A stretch of DNA of 64,000 bases from Paludibacter sp. 47-17 (GCA_001898935.1 MKVT01000008.1:186001-250000), one strand, 5' to 3'; numbered from the stretch's first letter, positions 18,799 through 27,931 are shown. The notes: generated by a model from the sequence alone, not told the origin. Numbers and translations: made by a program.

Positions 18799-21222
18799 AT
18801 GAAACGCAATTTTTTTCTCCTGGTTGGAGTGTTGGTAGCCAGCTGTTTAGTAGCGCAGACGCGCATTGTTCGAAGCATGGAATCGTGGCGGTTTTCGCGC
18901 AATGACGATCCGGCGGCATCGAAACAGGTGTATGACGACAGTAAGTGGCAACAGGTGGTGGTGCCGCACGACTGGGCCATTTATGGCCCTTTCGACAAAG
19001 AAATCGATAAACAGGTAGTGAAAATTGTGCAAAACAACGAACAGGAAGCTACCGAGAAAACCGGACGCACGGGTTCGTTGCCGTTTATCGGAGTGGGTTG
19101 GTACCGTACGGGGCTCAACCTGAACGAATATACTCCCGGTAAGCAAGTTTTACTTACGTTCGATGGAGCCATGAGTAATGCCGAAGTGTATGTAAATGGC
19201 ACGAAGGTCGGTAACCGTCCCTATGGTTACAGTTATTTTTATTTCGATATCAGCAAGTTATTGCAGCCGGGTGTTCAAAATACAGTGGCGGTACGTCTCG
19301 AGAATCGTCCTTTCTCGTCGCGCTGGTATCCCGGAGCGGGTTTGTATCGTAAGGTCCAGCTCATCATAAAGGACCCGGTGAGTTTTCAGCACTGGGGACA
19401 CGTCATTACTACTCCCTACGTTTCGGATCACCAGGCGAAAGTGGTGGTGAAGTCGAAGGTGCAGGGCGAAAATGTGAGTATCCGGACTATTATTCGCGAC
19501 GGTCGGGGCAATCAGGTGGCCGAACATTCTTCCAATCAGCGGTTTGGAGATGAGATTGAACAGCAGATCGGTGTGGGGAACCCGCAACGCTGGAGTACCG
19601 AAACGCCGCATTTATATACTGCCGAATTGTATTTATATCAGGGCGACCAACTGAAAGATGTGGAAACCGTACGGTTCGGGATCCGCACCATCCGCTATTC
19701 GGCTGAAAAGGGTTTTGAACTCAATGGTAAAACAACCAAATTCAAAGGAGTATGTTTGCACCACGATCTGGGACCGGTTGGTGCGGCGATCAATACCGCA
19801 GCGTTACGACGCCAGCTTACGCTGTTGAAAGATCTGGGTTGTAATGCCATCCGTTCGGCTCACAACATGCCGTCGCTGGAGCAGTTGGAGTTGTGCGACG
19901 AGATGGGTTTCCTGGTCATTGCCGAGAGTTTTGACGAATGGAAGCGTCCGAAAGTGAAAAACGGCTATAATCTCTATTTTGACGAATGGGCCGAGCGGGA
20001 TGTGGAAAATTTGGTGCGCGCCACCCGCAATCATCCGAGTATCGTGATGTGGAGTTCGGGCAATGAAGTGCCCGACCAGTGGGGCGCCGAGGGAGTGAAA
20101 CGGGCCAAATGGTTGCAGAATATCTTCCATCGCGAGGATTCCACCCGGCCGGTTACCGTGGGAATGGATCAGGTGAAGGCGGTAATGGAGAGCGGTTTTG
20201 GCGCTATAATGGATGTGCCCGGACTCAATTACCGTGTGCATTTGTATGAAGAAGCATACAAGCGATTTCCGCAAGGATTTATTCTAGGTTCCGAAACGGC
20301 ATCGACGGTAAGTTCGCGGGGCGTTTATAAATTTCCGGTGGTAAGTGGTGCCGATAAGGTACATCCCGATTATCAGAGTTCATCGTACGATTTGGAGTAC
20401 TGCAACTGGTCGAACATTCCCGAAGTCGATTTCGAGATGCAGGATGATAAACCCTGGGTGATCGGTGAGTTCGTATGGACCGGTTTCGATTACCTGGGCG
20501 AACCCACTCCCTACGACAATTACTGGCCATCGCGCAGTTCGTATTTCGGGATCCTCGATCTGGCGGGACTGCCTAAAGACCGGTATTACCTGTATCGCTC
20601 GCGTTGGAATACCGGTGCGCCTACTTTACATGTGTTGCCGCACTGGAACTGGGAAGGTCGCGAAGGAGAAGTCACGCCGGTATTTGTGTATACCGGTTAT
20701 CCGAAAGCCGAGCTGTTTATTAATGGTAAAAGCCAGGGTATCCGCGAAAAAAGCCGCGAGTCGCGCCTGCACCGTTACCGCTTGATGTGGAACGAAACCC
20801 GTTATGAACCAGGAGAGGTAAAAGTGGTGGCGTATGACGAATCGGGTCAAGCCGTTGCCGAAAAAGTAGTGCGTACCGCCGGTAAGCCTTACGCCATTCG
20901 TTTGGAGGCCGACCGCACACAGCTCGTGGCCGACGGAAAAGACCTTGGTTTTGTGACCGCCACCATTGTCGATCGCCAGGGTAACGAATGTCCCACCGCT
21001 AACCTTCAGCTTCAGTTTAAGGTGAAAGGAGCCGGCACCTACCGCGCAGCCTGCAACGGCGACGCTACCTCGCTCGAACTTTTTCACCTGCCTACTATGA
21101 AAACCTTCAGCGGGAAACTGGTGGTGCTGGTGCAAACGTCCACCCAGGCCGGGGATATCCAATTGGAAGTAAGCGGGAAAGGTTTGAAGAAAAATACAAT
21201 AAAAATGGTGGCGGTTGACTAA
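18799..21222 (+). CDS. Glycoside hydrolase family 2 (beta-galactosidase-like)
   Basis: Sugar-binding jelly-roll N-terminus, GVCLHHDLGPVGAA, RSAHNMPS, NHPSIVMWSSGNEVPDQWG, GEFVWTGFDYLGEPTPY; start at 18799 (MKRNFFLLVGVLVASCLVAQT). Confidence 0.93.
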   Translation: MKRNFFLLVGVLVASCLVAQTRIVRSMESWRFSRNDDPAASKQVYDDSKWQQVVVPHDWAIYGPFDKEIDKQVVKIVQNNEQEATEKTGRTGSLPFIGVGWYRTGLNLNEYTPGKQVLLTFDGAMSNAEVYVNGTKVGNRPYGYSYFYFDISKLLQPGVQNTVAVRLENRPFSSRWYPGAGLYRKVQLIIKDPVSFQHWGHVITTPYVSDHQAKVVVKSKVQGENVSIRTIIRDGRGNQVAEHSSNQRFGDEIEQQIGVGNPQRWSTETPHLYTAELYLYQGDQLKDVETVRFGIRTIRYSAEKGFELNGKTTKFKGVCLHHDLGPVGAAINTAALRRQLTLLKDLGCNAIRSAHNMPSLEQLELCDEMGFLVIAESFDEWKRPKVKNGYNLYFDEWAERDVENLVRATRNHPSIVMWSSGNEVPDQWGAEGVKRAKWLQNIFHREDSTRPVTVGMDQVKAVMESGFGAIMDVPGLNYRVHLYEEAYKRFPQGFILGSETASTVSSRGVYKFPVVSGADKVHPDYQSSSYDLEYCNWSNIPEVDFEMQDDKPWVIGEFVWTGFDYLGEPTPYDNYWPSRSSYFGILDLAGLPKDRYYLYRSRWNTGAPTLHVLPHWNWEGREGEVTPVFVYTGYPKAELFINGKSQGIREKSRESRLHRYRLMWNETRYEPGEVKVVAYDESGQAVAEKVVRTAGKPYAIRLEADRTQLVADGKDLGFVTATIVDRQGNECPTANLQLQFKVKGAGTYRAACNGDATSLELFHLPTMKTFSGKLVVLVQTSTQAGDIQLEVSGKGLKKNTIKMVAVD

Positions 21223-21291
21223 AGGCCATAGTTCGCTCGGAAACAACCTGGAGAATCGCAGGCGATTACTTGGCGGTGTGTTGTTTTGCTT

Positions 21292-21885
21292 CTACGTTAA
21301 CCGTCGGAGTTCACTGCATGCATGGATGAGCTTTTCGAGCCGTTGTGCCCGGGTGGTTTCCTGTTTGCCACTCATAATCCAATGGGTTACTGCCTTGCGG
21401 TACGATGGCGCCTGTTTCATGAAAAAGTCCCATGCCTGAGGATTGGCCTTGAACCGATCGTCGAAAAATGAATCCGACGCTAACGCATTATTTTCATGCG
21501 AGTAAATTCCCGATTTGTCCTCCTTTCGGAGGTTAAAGGCTTTTAGTCCGGCCGGTTTCATCAGCCCAGCTTTGGTAAGTTCTTCCACCTTGTCGATGTT
21601 GATTTGGCTCCAGACGCTGCTGCTTCGACGCGGAGTAAACCGGATGCAATAACTTTCGCTGTCGATGGTTTTGCGGATGCTGTCGATCCAGCCGAAACAA
21701 AGCGCCTGATCTACCGATTGCGACCAGCTCATGGACGGTTTTCCGCTTTTCACTTTGTAATAACCCACCACCAATTCGCTCGCCGTTACGTAGTTAAGCT
21801 CCAGCCACTTTCTGAATTCCTCCTGAGTGGCGAAGAAGGTGACCGATTCTTTGGAAATAGGCTGATTTACACGCTTGTTGCTCAT
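21292..21885 (-). CDS. YdeI/OmpD-associated family protein
   Basis: FATQEEFRKWLELNYVTASELVVGYYKVKSGKPSMSWSQSVDQALCFGWIDSIRK. Confidence 0.9.
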   Translation of the reverse strand: MSNKRVNQPISKESVTFFATQEEFRKWLELNYVTASELVVGYYKVKSGKPSMSWSQSVDQALCFGWIDSIRKTIDSESYCIRFTPRRSSSVWSQINIDKVEELTKAGLMKPAGLKAFNLRKEDKSGIYSHENNALASDSFFDDRFKANPQAWDFFMKQAPSYRKAVTHWIMSGKQETTRAQRLEKLIHACSELRRLT

Positions 21886-22013
21886 TTGTAGAGTAGTTTG
21901 GGGATAATCAATATTTTATTGCTTGTTATTTTTGGTACATCAGGAAACTATTGCGCAAAGTTAATAAAACTATTTTAAGTTGTTCTCAGCATCCAGCAAT
22001 GCTTATTAGCAAA

Positions 22014-22045
22014 CCGCCCGGTCCATCTTTCGACAAACCGGGCGG
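22014..22045 (-). terminator. Hairpin downstream of the Hdr/Qmo-like operon
   Basis: ccgcccggt...accgggcgg inverted repeat, followed on - strand by TTTGC, about 20 nt after the qmoC-like stop. Confidence 0.6.
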
Positions 22046-22065
22046 CTTCTTCTCTTCCATTTTTC

Positions 22066-23109
22066 CTATTCTTTCAGTTTCGCAAAATACATTGCAAACG
22101 ACCGGTACAGAAAATGTGTCCATTTTCCGAAAGGTACAATCAGCAGCGCCCATTGTGCCAGCACGGTGAAATGTGCAATATACAGCCATTTGTTGCTTTC
22201 CAGCCAGTCGAAATCGATGAAGAGGCGTACCACGAAGGCGGTGAAACCCATCAGGAAAAGCCAGATTACGAAGAACCAGTCGGAGGGTTGCGAATGCTTG
22301 TTCACTTCGCGGTTCTTTTTCATGCGGCCCGATACGAAATCGATGGTGACGACAAACACCACGGCGCTCACCACATAGCCGAATATCTGTACGAATACCG
22401 ATGGGGTGGAAAACCAGTTGAGGAACACAGTGGTGAATAAGAGCGAGAGGTATCCGAATACCAGAATCAGGTGCTCGAACCAGCGTTTCTGGTTGTCGTC
22501 GCAGCCCAGTGCGCGTTTTTGGGTAAACATGTGTACGAACAGTTCGCCCAGACTACTCACGTATTTTTTGAAAGGTACTTTCACGCCGGGTTTCAGGATG
22601 GTGTAATTCCACATCCGGATAATATTCGGGAGTAAAATTACCAGTCCGATGGTTCCGATGGCTATCATTTCGAACCGATGCCCTACGTGAAGAAGGGTCT
22701 CTAGTTCGAAGTTGACCGATAGGGCAAAAGCCATTACTCCAACCAACACCAGAACAAATGCAGCGATGCTAACCGGTAGCGATTTATAGAGCAGTCCCGA
22801 GAGCCCGGTCCAGTCGTATTTCGCAGTCAGGTAGCGGCGCAGCGACATCATCAACTCGCCCGGGTTGGCTTCCTGCGGACAGTAAGTGGTGCACTCGCCA
22901 CAGTAATAACATTCCCAGGGTTTGAGCGAGGATTGGATTTCCTCTTCCAGACCCAGCGCGCTCAGGCGAACCATTTCGCGGGGAAACGAATTTTCGGTGG
23001 TCGAAAGTGAACAAACTGCCGTACAGTTGCCACAATTGTAGCAGGCGTTGAAATTGACAGAACCGTATTTTTTCAGTTCCTTGCCAAAAGCAGGATTGAT
23101 CGTTGCCAT
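22066..23109 (-). CDS. QmoC-like HdrC/HdrE fusion: 4Fe-4S dicluster domain plus membrane cytochrome b-like domain
   Basis: CYNCGNCTAVC and CYYCGECTTYCP cluster motifs followed by several hydrophobic segments. Confidence 0.85.
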   Translation of the reverse strand: MATINPAFGKELKKYGSVNFNACYNCGNCTAVCSLSTTENSFPREMVRLSALGLEEEIQSSLKPWECYYCGECTTYCPQEANPGELMMSLRRYLTAKYDWTGLSGLLYKSLPVSIAAFVLVLVGVMAFALSVNFELETLLHVGHRFEMIAIGTIGLVILLPNIIRMWNYTILKPGVKVPFKKYVSSLGELFVHMFTQKRALGCDDNQKRWFEHLILVFGYLSLLFTTVFLNWFSTPSVFVQIFGYVVSAVVFVVTIDFVSGRMKKNREVNKHSQPSDWFFVIWLFLMGFTAFVVRLFIDFDWLESNKWLYIAHFTVLAQWALLIVPFGKWTHFLYRSFAMYFAKLKE

Positions 23110-23390
23110 TATTTATTCAGTTTGTAGGTGTAATACTCGTCCATGTCATCTATATCTCCTACAAGCACTTGTCCGTATTTTACAAGTGAGCTCAGGTAGT
23201 ACATTACCTCGTGCGAGGGCATCTCCAGTTTTTCAGCCAGTTGCTTCACCGTAAGCTCTTCTTCTTTCAGCGCTTCGGTAATTTTTTTCTTCTGCTGGTT
23301 AAACTCTTTCAGTTGTTCCTTGGCCTGCCCGGGGATTCCTCCCAACTTCTCGCGCAGGTATTTCGCGGTTTTTCCTTTTTCTACTTCCAT
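23109..23390 (-). CDS. Small winged-helix-like protein of the Hdr/Qmo-like operon
   Basis: LTVKQLAEKLEMPSHEVMYYLSSLVKYGQV resembles HTH/winged helix; start/stop spacing consistent with operon membership. Confidence 0.75.
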   Translation of the reverse strand: MEVEKGKTAKYLREKLGGIPGQAKEQLKEFNQQKKKITEALKEEELTVKQLAEKLEMPSHEVMYYLSSLVKYGQVLVGDIDDMDEYYTYKLNK

Positions 23391-23412
23391 AATTGTTCTG
23401 TTTTTAAAGTCA

Positions 23413-25344
23413 TCAGGCCAACGCGTCGATCATGCTCATGATTTCGGCGCTCGAACAGGCAATCAGATCGATGGCGTCGGGTTCGCATACGGGCATACAC
23501 ATTCCGCATCCTTTGCACACGGCATTGTTGATCTGGGCAATCACGCGGCCGTTGCTCCCGGCTTTCAGAATGGCATCGAACGGGCAAGCTTCTTCGCAGG
23601 CACCACACCAGGTGCATTTATCTTCGTTGATGACGGCAATGAGCGGCTGGGCTTCCAGTTCGGGTTTGCTGACAATCGAATACGATTTGGTGGAGGCCGA
23701 AAGAGCCGAATTGACCGACTCTGCAATGTTTTTCGGTCCCTGACAGGCGCCGGCAATGGTAATGCCGTCGATTACGGTTTCAACCGGACGCAGTTTCATG
23801 TGCACTTCGTTGAAGAATTGGTCGCGACCTTTCGGCAGTTTGAAGAGCGATCCCACCTGATTGTCGGCACGCGGTACCATTCCGGTTACCAATACCACCA
23901 GGTCGGCAGCTACTTCCAGTTCCTTGCCGGCGGTAAGAATGTCGTTGATTTTCACGATGGTTTTGTCGCCTTTCGGGGTTACGGTCGGCGGACCGTCTTC
24001 GTACGATTGCAGGTAGATATCGCCATTGCGCAATGAGTCGGCATACAGGATTTCCTGTTTTCCATAGGTACGCAATCCGCGGTTGAAGTGGAAATTGTTT
24101 ATCTTCCCGAACTTTTGCTTAGCTGTTACCGCCGCATGAATGGTGGATGTGCAGCAGTTGCGCGAGCAATAGGTGTTTCCGCCTTCTTCCTGGCGACTTC
24201 CCACGCAGTAGATGTAAGCGATATTGTGCACTTCTTTTCCTTTGTGCATCAGCTTGCCTTCCTGCGTGTCGATCATGCGTTTGAATTGCGGCAGGGTGAT
24301 TACATGGTCGGAGGTTGCGTAACCAAACTCGCCGTAAGCCGGCGTATACGAGTCGAAACCGGTAGCCATCAACACCGAACCTACATTAAAATGCAGTTCT
24401 TCGGGCTGTTCCGAGAAATCGATGGCGGTGCATATTTTTTCGCACTCGCCGCAGCGGGTGCAGGCTTTCAGGTCGATCACCGGAGTCTGCGGGTATTCGC
24501 TCGGGTAATTCTTGTAAATAGCCTTGCGGTTGCTCATGCGGAAGTTAAAGGTATCGGGCACTTCCACAGGACACACTTCGATGGCCCGTTTCAGATCTTC
24601 CGGATGGCACGAGCCCTTCACGTAGCGGGGTGTCTTGCGCACGGTAAGTTCGATATTTCCCACCGAGCCCTTGTTACCAATCAGTTCGCTGTTGGTGAGG
24701 ATGGTGATGTTCCCGCGACGCAGTAACTCATTGTACAGGCGCGTGATCATTTCCTTGCCCGTTTCGGTAGTGGTCGAAAGCGTATCCCACTGGGCCACGC
24801 GTCCGCCTACAAAGGGTTCTTTCTCGATAAGGATTACTTCGCATTCTTTGTCGGAGAGCGACAGCGCCGCTTTCATGCCCGCTACGCCGGCGCCTACGAC
24901 GGCCACCCGTTTTTCGGTTTTCACCCTGGTGCTTTCCAGGGCTTCGGCGTAATGAGCCTTTGCAATGGCTGCTTTTACGAGGTGAATTGCTTTTTCGGTA
25001 GCGCCCATCTTATTGTCGGAATGCGCCCACGAAGCCTGTTCGCGGATATTGGCATGAACGTAGGTATATTTGTTCAGGTCGGCCCGTTCGGAAACATTCC
25101 GGAAGGTAGTAAGGTGGAGTTTCGGTGAACAGGAAGCCACCACAACGCCATCGAGCCGATGCGTTTTGATATCGTCGACCATATCGCGCTGGTTCGAATC
25201 GGAACAGGCAAACATGGTGGTTTTCGACAAGAAAACGATTTCATCTCCCGCAACGGCTTCGCGTACTTTCTCCACGTCCACATAGTCGGAGATATTTCCT
25301 CCGCAATGGCATATATATACGCCTATTTTCTTCTTCTCTTTCAT
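23413..25344 (-). CDS. HdrA/QmoB-like FAD and iron-sulfur oxidoreductase
   Basis: IGVYICHCGGNISDYVDV, VAVVGAGVAGMKAALSLS, YTYVHANIREQ, CTRCGECEKIC, C-terminal CTWCGACEEACP and CKGCGMCMPVCEP. Confidence 0.92.
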   Translation of the reverse strand: MKEKKKIGVYICHCGGNISDYVDVEKVREAVAGDEIVFLSKTTMFACSDSNQRDMVDDIKTHRLDGVVVASCSPKLHLTTFRNVSERADLNKYTYVHANIREQASWAHSDNKMGATEKAIHLVKAAIAKAHYAEALESTRVKTEKRVAVVGAGVAGMKAALSLSDKECEVILIEKEPFVGGRVAQWDTLSTTTETGKEMITRLYNELLRRGNITILTNSELIGNKGSVGNIELTVRKTPRYVKGSCHPEDLKRAIEVCPVEVPDTFNFRMSNRKAIYKNYPSEYPQTPVIDLKACTRCGECEKICTAIDFSEQPEELHFNVGSVLMATGFDSYTPAYGEFGYATSDHVITLPQFKRMIDTQEGKLMHKGKEVHNIAYIYCVGSRQEEGGNTYCSRNCCTSTIHAAVTAKQKFGKINNFHFNRGLRTYGKQEILYADSLRNGDIYLQSYEDGPPTVTPKGDKTIVKINDILTAGKELEVAADLVVLVTGMVPRADNQVGSLFKLPKGRDQFFNEVHMKLRPVETVIDGITIAGACQGPKNIAESVNSALSASTKSYSIVSKPELEAQPLIAVINEDKCTWCGACEEACPFDAILKAGSNGRVIAQINNAVCKGCGMCMPVCEPDAIDLIACSSAEIMSMIDALA

Positions 25345-26642
25345 AGGTGTTGAATTAAGTAACTGATTGCTTCGGAGGAGGCGGAGCCTGCCGAGAGAAT
25401 AGAATCGGGGATATCCATCGGACCGGTGGCGGTGCCGGCTACAAAAACTCCGTCGATACTGGTTTTCGAAGGATTGGCCAATGGGTCGGCTTGTCCCACG
25501 AAATTGAATTTATCGAGGTAGAGTGTTTCGCTCTCAAACAGTCCGTCGATGCCCTTGGGAGGAACTACGCCGGTGGAAAGCACAACCAGATCGTGATCGG
25601 CTTCCATCAGTTTGCCGGTGTTGATATCTTCGTAACGCAGGGTGAGATTGCCGTTTTCCTTTTCGGAAATTCGTCCGATTTTTCCTTTTACGAAATTCAC
25701 GCCCATTCCTTTGGCCTGTTGGTAGAATTCTTCAAAGCCTTTCCCAAAGGAACGTATGTTGATGTAGTAGATGGTTACGTCGGCCATCGGCAGTGCGCCC
25801 ATCAGGAGTTGTGCCTGCTTGATGGAGTACATGCAGCAGATTTGCGAACAAATCGGGTTGCCCACGGTGGCATCGCGCGAGCCCACGCAGAGCACATAGG
25901 CTACCTTGTCGGGCACTTTGCCGTCGCCCGGACGCAGGATAGTGTTGAACGGGCGGGTAGGGGCCAGCTGGCGTTCCATCTGCATGGCCGTGATAATGTT
26001 TTTGTATTCGCCAAAACCATAGCGAGGCATCTTTTTCGCATCGAAAAGATCGAAGCCGGTAGCCAGGATTACGGTACGTACGTGCAGGTTCATTGTTTCG
26101 GGCTCCATGGTGAAGTCGATACAATTAGTAGGACATACCTTTTCGCAGGCGCCGCAGAGCGTGCAGTTTTCAATATCGATGGCCGCCGCTTTCGGGCTGG
26201 CGATGCTGAAGGGGATAAAGGCCGCCTTGCGACCGACCAGTCCGAACTGGTACTGGTCGGTAACATTTACCGGGCAGGCCTGTTCGCAGAGTTGGCACGA
26301 AGTGCAATCGGCCACGTGCACATATCTTGGATTTTTCGTTACTTTCGCTACAAATCCGGTATCGCTTACTCTCCGGATATTCCCCACTTCCGATCCCGTG
26401 AAGATGGTGATATTCGGATGGCGCGATATCTCGGAGATTTTCGGTGTCGTGATACAGGCCGAGCAGTCGAGGGTAGGGAATACCTTGCTGAGCATGATCA
26501 TTTTACCACCCACCGATAAATCTTTTTCCACGAGCAGCACTTTGTAGCCTGTGACGGCCAGGTTGAGAGCAGCCTCTCCGCCGGCAATGCCGCCCCCGAT
26601 TACAAGCGCGTCGTAGGTGATGTTTTTTATCGTGTTTTCCAT
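25341..26642 (-). CDS. HdrA/QmoA-like FAD and iron-sulfur oxidoreductase
   Basis: ALVIGGGIAGGEAALNLA, CTSCQLCEQACP, CTLCGACEKVCP, YVLCVGSRDATVGNPICSQICC. Confidence 0.9.
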   Translation of the reverse strand: MENTIKNITYDALVIGGGIAGGEAALNLAVTGYKVLLVEKDLSVGGKMIMLSKVFPTLDCSACITTPKISEISRHPNITIFTGSEVGNIRRVSDTGFVAKVTKNPRYVHVADCTSCQLCEQACPVNVTDQYQFGLVGRKAAFIPFSIASPKAAAIDIENCTLCGACEKVCPTNCIDFTMEPETMNLHVRTVILATGFDLFDAKKMPRYGFGEYKNIITAMQMERQLAPTRPFNTILRPGDGKVPDKVAYVLCVGSRDATVGNPICSQICCMYSIKQAQLLMGALPMADVTIYYINIRSFGKGFEEFYQQAKGMGVNFVKGKIGRISEKENGNLTLRYEDINTGKLMEADHDLVVLSTGVVPPKGIDGLFESETLYLDKFNFVGQADPLANPSKTSIDGVFVAGTATGPMDIPDSILSAGSASSEAISYLIQHL

Positions 26643-27049
26643 TAATTATGCAGTGTTTTAAGTAAATACTCGTTGAAGCTTTTTACCTGTTTTACGAAGG
26701 ACGCACTACACACCGAACAGATGGCCGCCATACGCAGGCGGGCCGGATCCAGTTCTTTTTCCTTCATCAGAGTATGTGTTTTCGCGACCAGATTACCGGT
26801 TTTTTCGGTACACGACTCTCCATATACACAGTCGCTACCATCGGCTGCAATGAAAACGCCGTCGAAGCCTTTTTCGTAGGCATATAAAATCCAGCTCGGT
26901 TTGATAGCGCTGGAGCAGGGCACTGAGATGGTATAGACGGTAGGAGGATAATGTAATTTCAGAAGTCCTGCCATATCGATGGCAGGATCTGAAATTTTTT
27001 CAGTGGAAAATACGAGGATTTTCGCACTTTTCTTGTTGAAATCGCCCAT
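26642..27049 (-). CDS. Divergent MvhD/FlpD-like hydrogenase iron-sulfur subunit family protein
   Basis: LLKLHYPPTVYTISVPCSSAIKPSWILYAYEKGFDGVFIAADGSDC aligns by eye with MvhD family; gene context. Confidence 0.75.
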   Translation of the reverse strand: MGDFNKKSAKILVFSTEKISDPAIDMAGLLKLHYPPTVYTISVPCSSAIKPSWILYAYEKGFDGVFIAADGSDCVYGESCTEKTGNLVAKTHTLMKEKELDPARLRMAAICSVCSASFVKQVKSFNEYLLKTLHN

Positions 27050-27057
27050 GGCAGAAC

Positions 27058-27309
27058 TTATTTCTTACGCAGGTAAATCTTGAAATAACCATTCTCCTCG
27101 ATGGTTCCCAGGAATTCATGGCCCTGTTTGGTACACCATTTCGGAATGTCCACCTTGGTGCCTTCGTCGGCCGAAAGCACTTCCATTACTTCGTTTGCAC
27201 CTACGCCGCCGATGGCTTTTTTAGCTTCGAGGAGGGGGCCCGGACAAGCGGTACCACGAGCGTCGACCGATTTTGCTACGGTAAGAGCGTTTAATTCTTC
27301 TTGTGTCAT
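27058..27309 (-). CDS. TusA family sulfurtransferase
   Basis: VDARGTACPGPLLEAKKAI (CPGP motif), 83 aa. Confidence 0.93.
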   Translation of the reverse strand: MTQEELNALTVAKSVDARGTACPGPLLEAKKAIGGVGANEVMEVLSADEGTKVDIPKWCTKQGHEFLGTIEENGYFKIYLRKK

Positions 27310-27329
27310 TGTTGTAAAAATTTATAGGG

Positions 27330-27896
27330 TTAAATAAAAAGCTGCATACTGCTTTCGCCGGCTTCGGCTACGAAGGTGGCGGCGCCGGCCATGCGGAGGT
27401 TGGGATAGTCGATGAATTCCTCTTTTCTGAAGCCCATCAGACCCGCCGACATTTCGCATACCGTGATTTCTATTCCCAGCTCAGCCGCCTCTTTCAGCAT
27501 CTGCTCCAGCGACATCACATTCTGCTTCCGCATCAGGTGTTTAATCATCATAGGGCCCATTCCCGCCATATTCATGTTCGAGAGTTTAAGCTGGCCGGTA
27601 CCCTTGGGCAACATCATGCCAAACATCTTCGAAATAAAATCCTTGCCTTTCGCTTTCTTCCGCGCGTCGCGCAGTGCCGCGAGCGACCAGAACGAGAAAA
27701 ATAATTTTACCTGCGTATCCATGGCGGCGGCCGCGATACTGATAACGAAAGCGGCCAATACCTTGTCGAGGTCGCCCGAAACAACAGCGATCGACAGTTG
27801 ATCCTTTCGTCCGCTTTCCAATTGCGCAACCCTTTGCTTCAATGCTTCCAGCTGCTCGAGCAGTTGCGCCGGGGTGGGTTCTGTAGTGTTACTCAT
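27330..27896 (-). CDS. DsrE/DsrE2-like family protein (possibly membrane-associated)
   Basis: LSIAVVSGDLDKVLAAFVISIAAAAMDTQVKLFFSFWSLAAL and ITVCEMSAGLMGFRKEEF; ATG at 27896 chosen because the longer TTG start (27926) overlaps a -7-like element. Confidence 0.85.
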   Translation of the reverse strand: MSNTTEPTPAQLLEQLEALKQRVAQLESGRKDQLSIAVVSGDLDKVLAAFVISIAAAAMDTQVKLFFSFWSLAALRDARKKAKGKDFISKMFGMMLPKGTGQLKLSNMNMAGMGPMMIKHLMRKQNVMSLEQMLKEAAELGIEITVCEMSAGLMGFRKEEFIDYPNLRMAGAATFVAEAGESSMQLFI

Positions 27897-27923
27897 AATA
27901 GTTGTATAATTATTCCGTCGGGG

Positions 27924-27931
27924 CAAAGATA
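27924..27931 (-). promoter_or_regulatory. Bacteroidota -7-like element TATCTTTG for the dsrE-tusA-hdr/qmo operon
   Basis: caaagata on + strand, 27 nt upstream of ATG 27896. Confidence 0.55.

Noticed and set aside
22114-24726. Several plus-strand ORFs opposite the Hdr/Qmo-like operon (e.g. 23320-24036, 24088-24726, 25491-26519)
   Set aside because: Long antisense ORFs arise here from codon bias; the minus-strand proteins carry many diagnostic Fe-S motifs and these have none.
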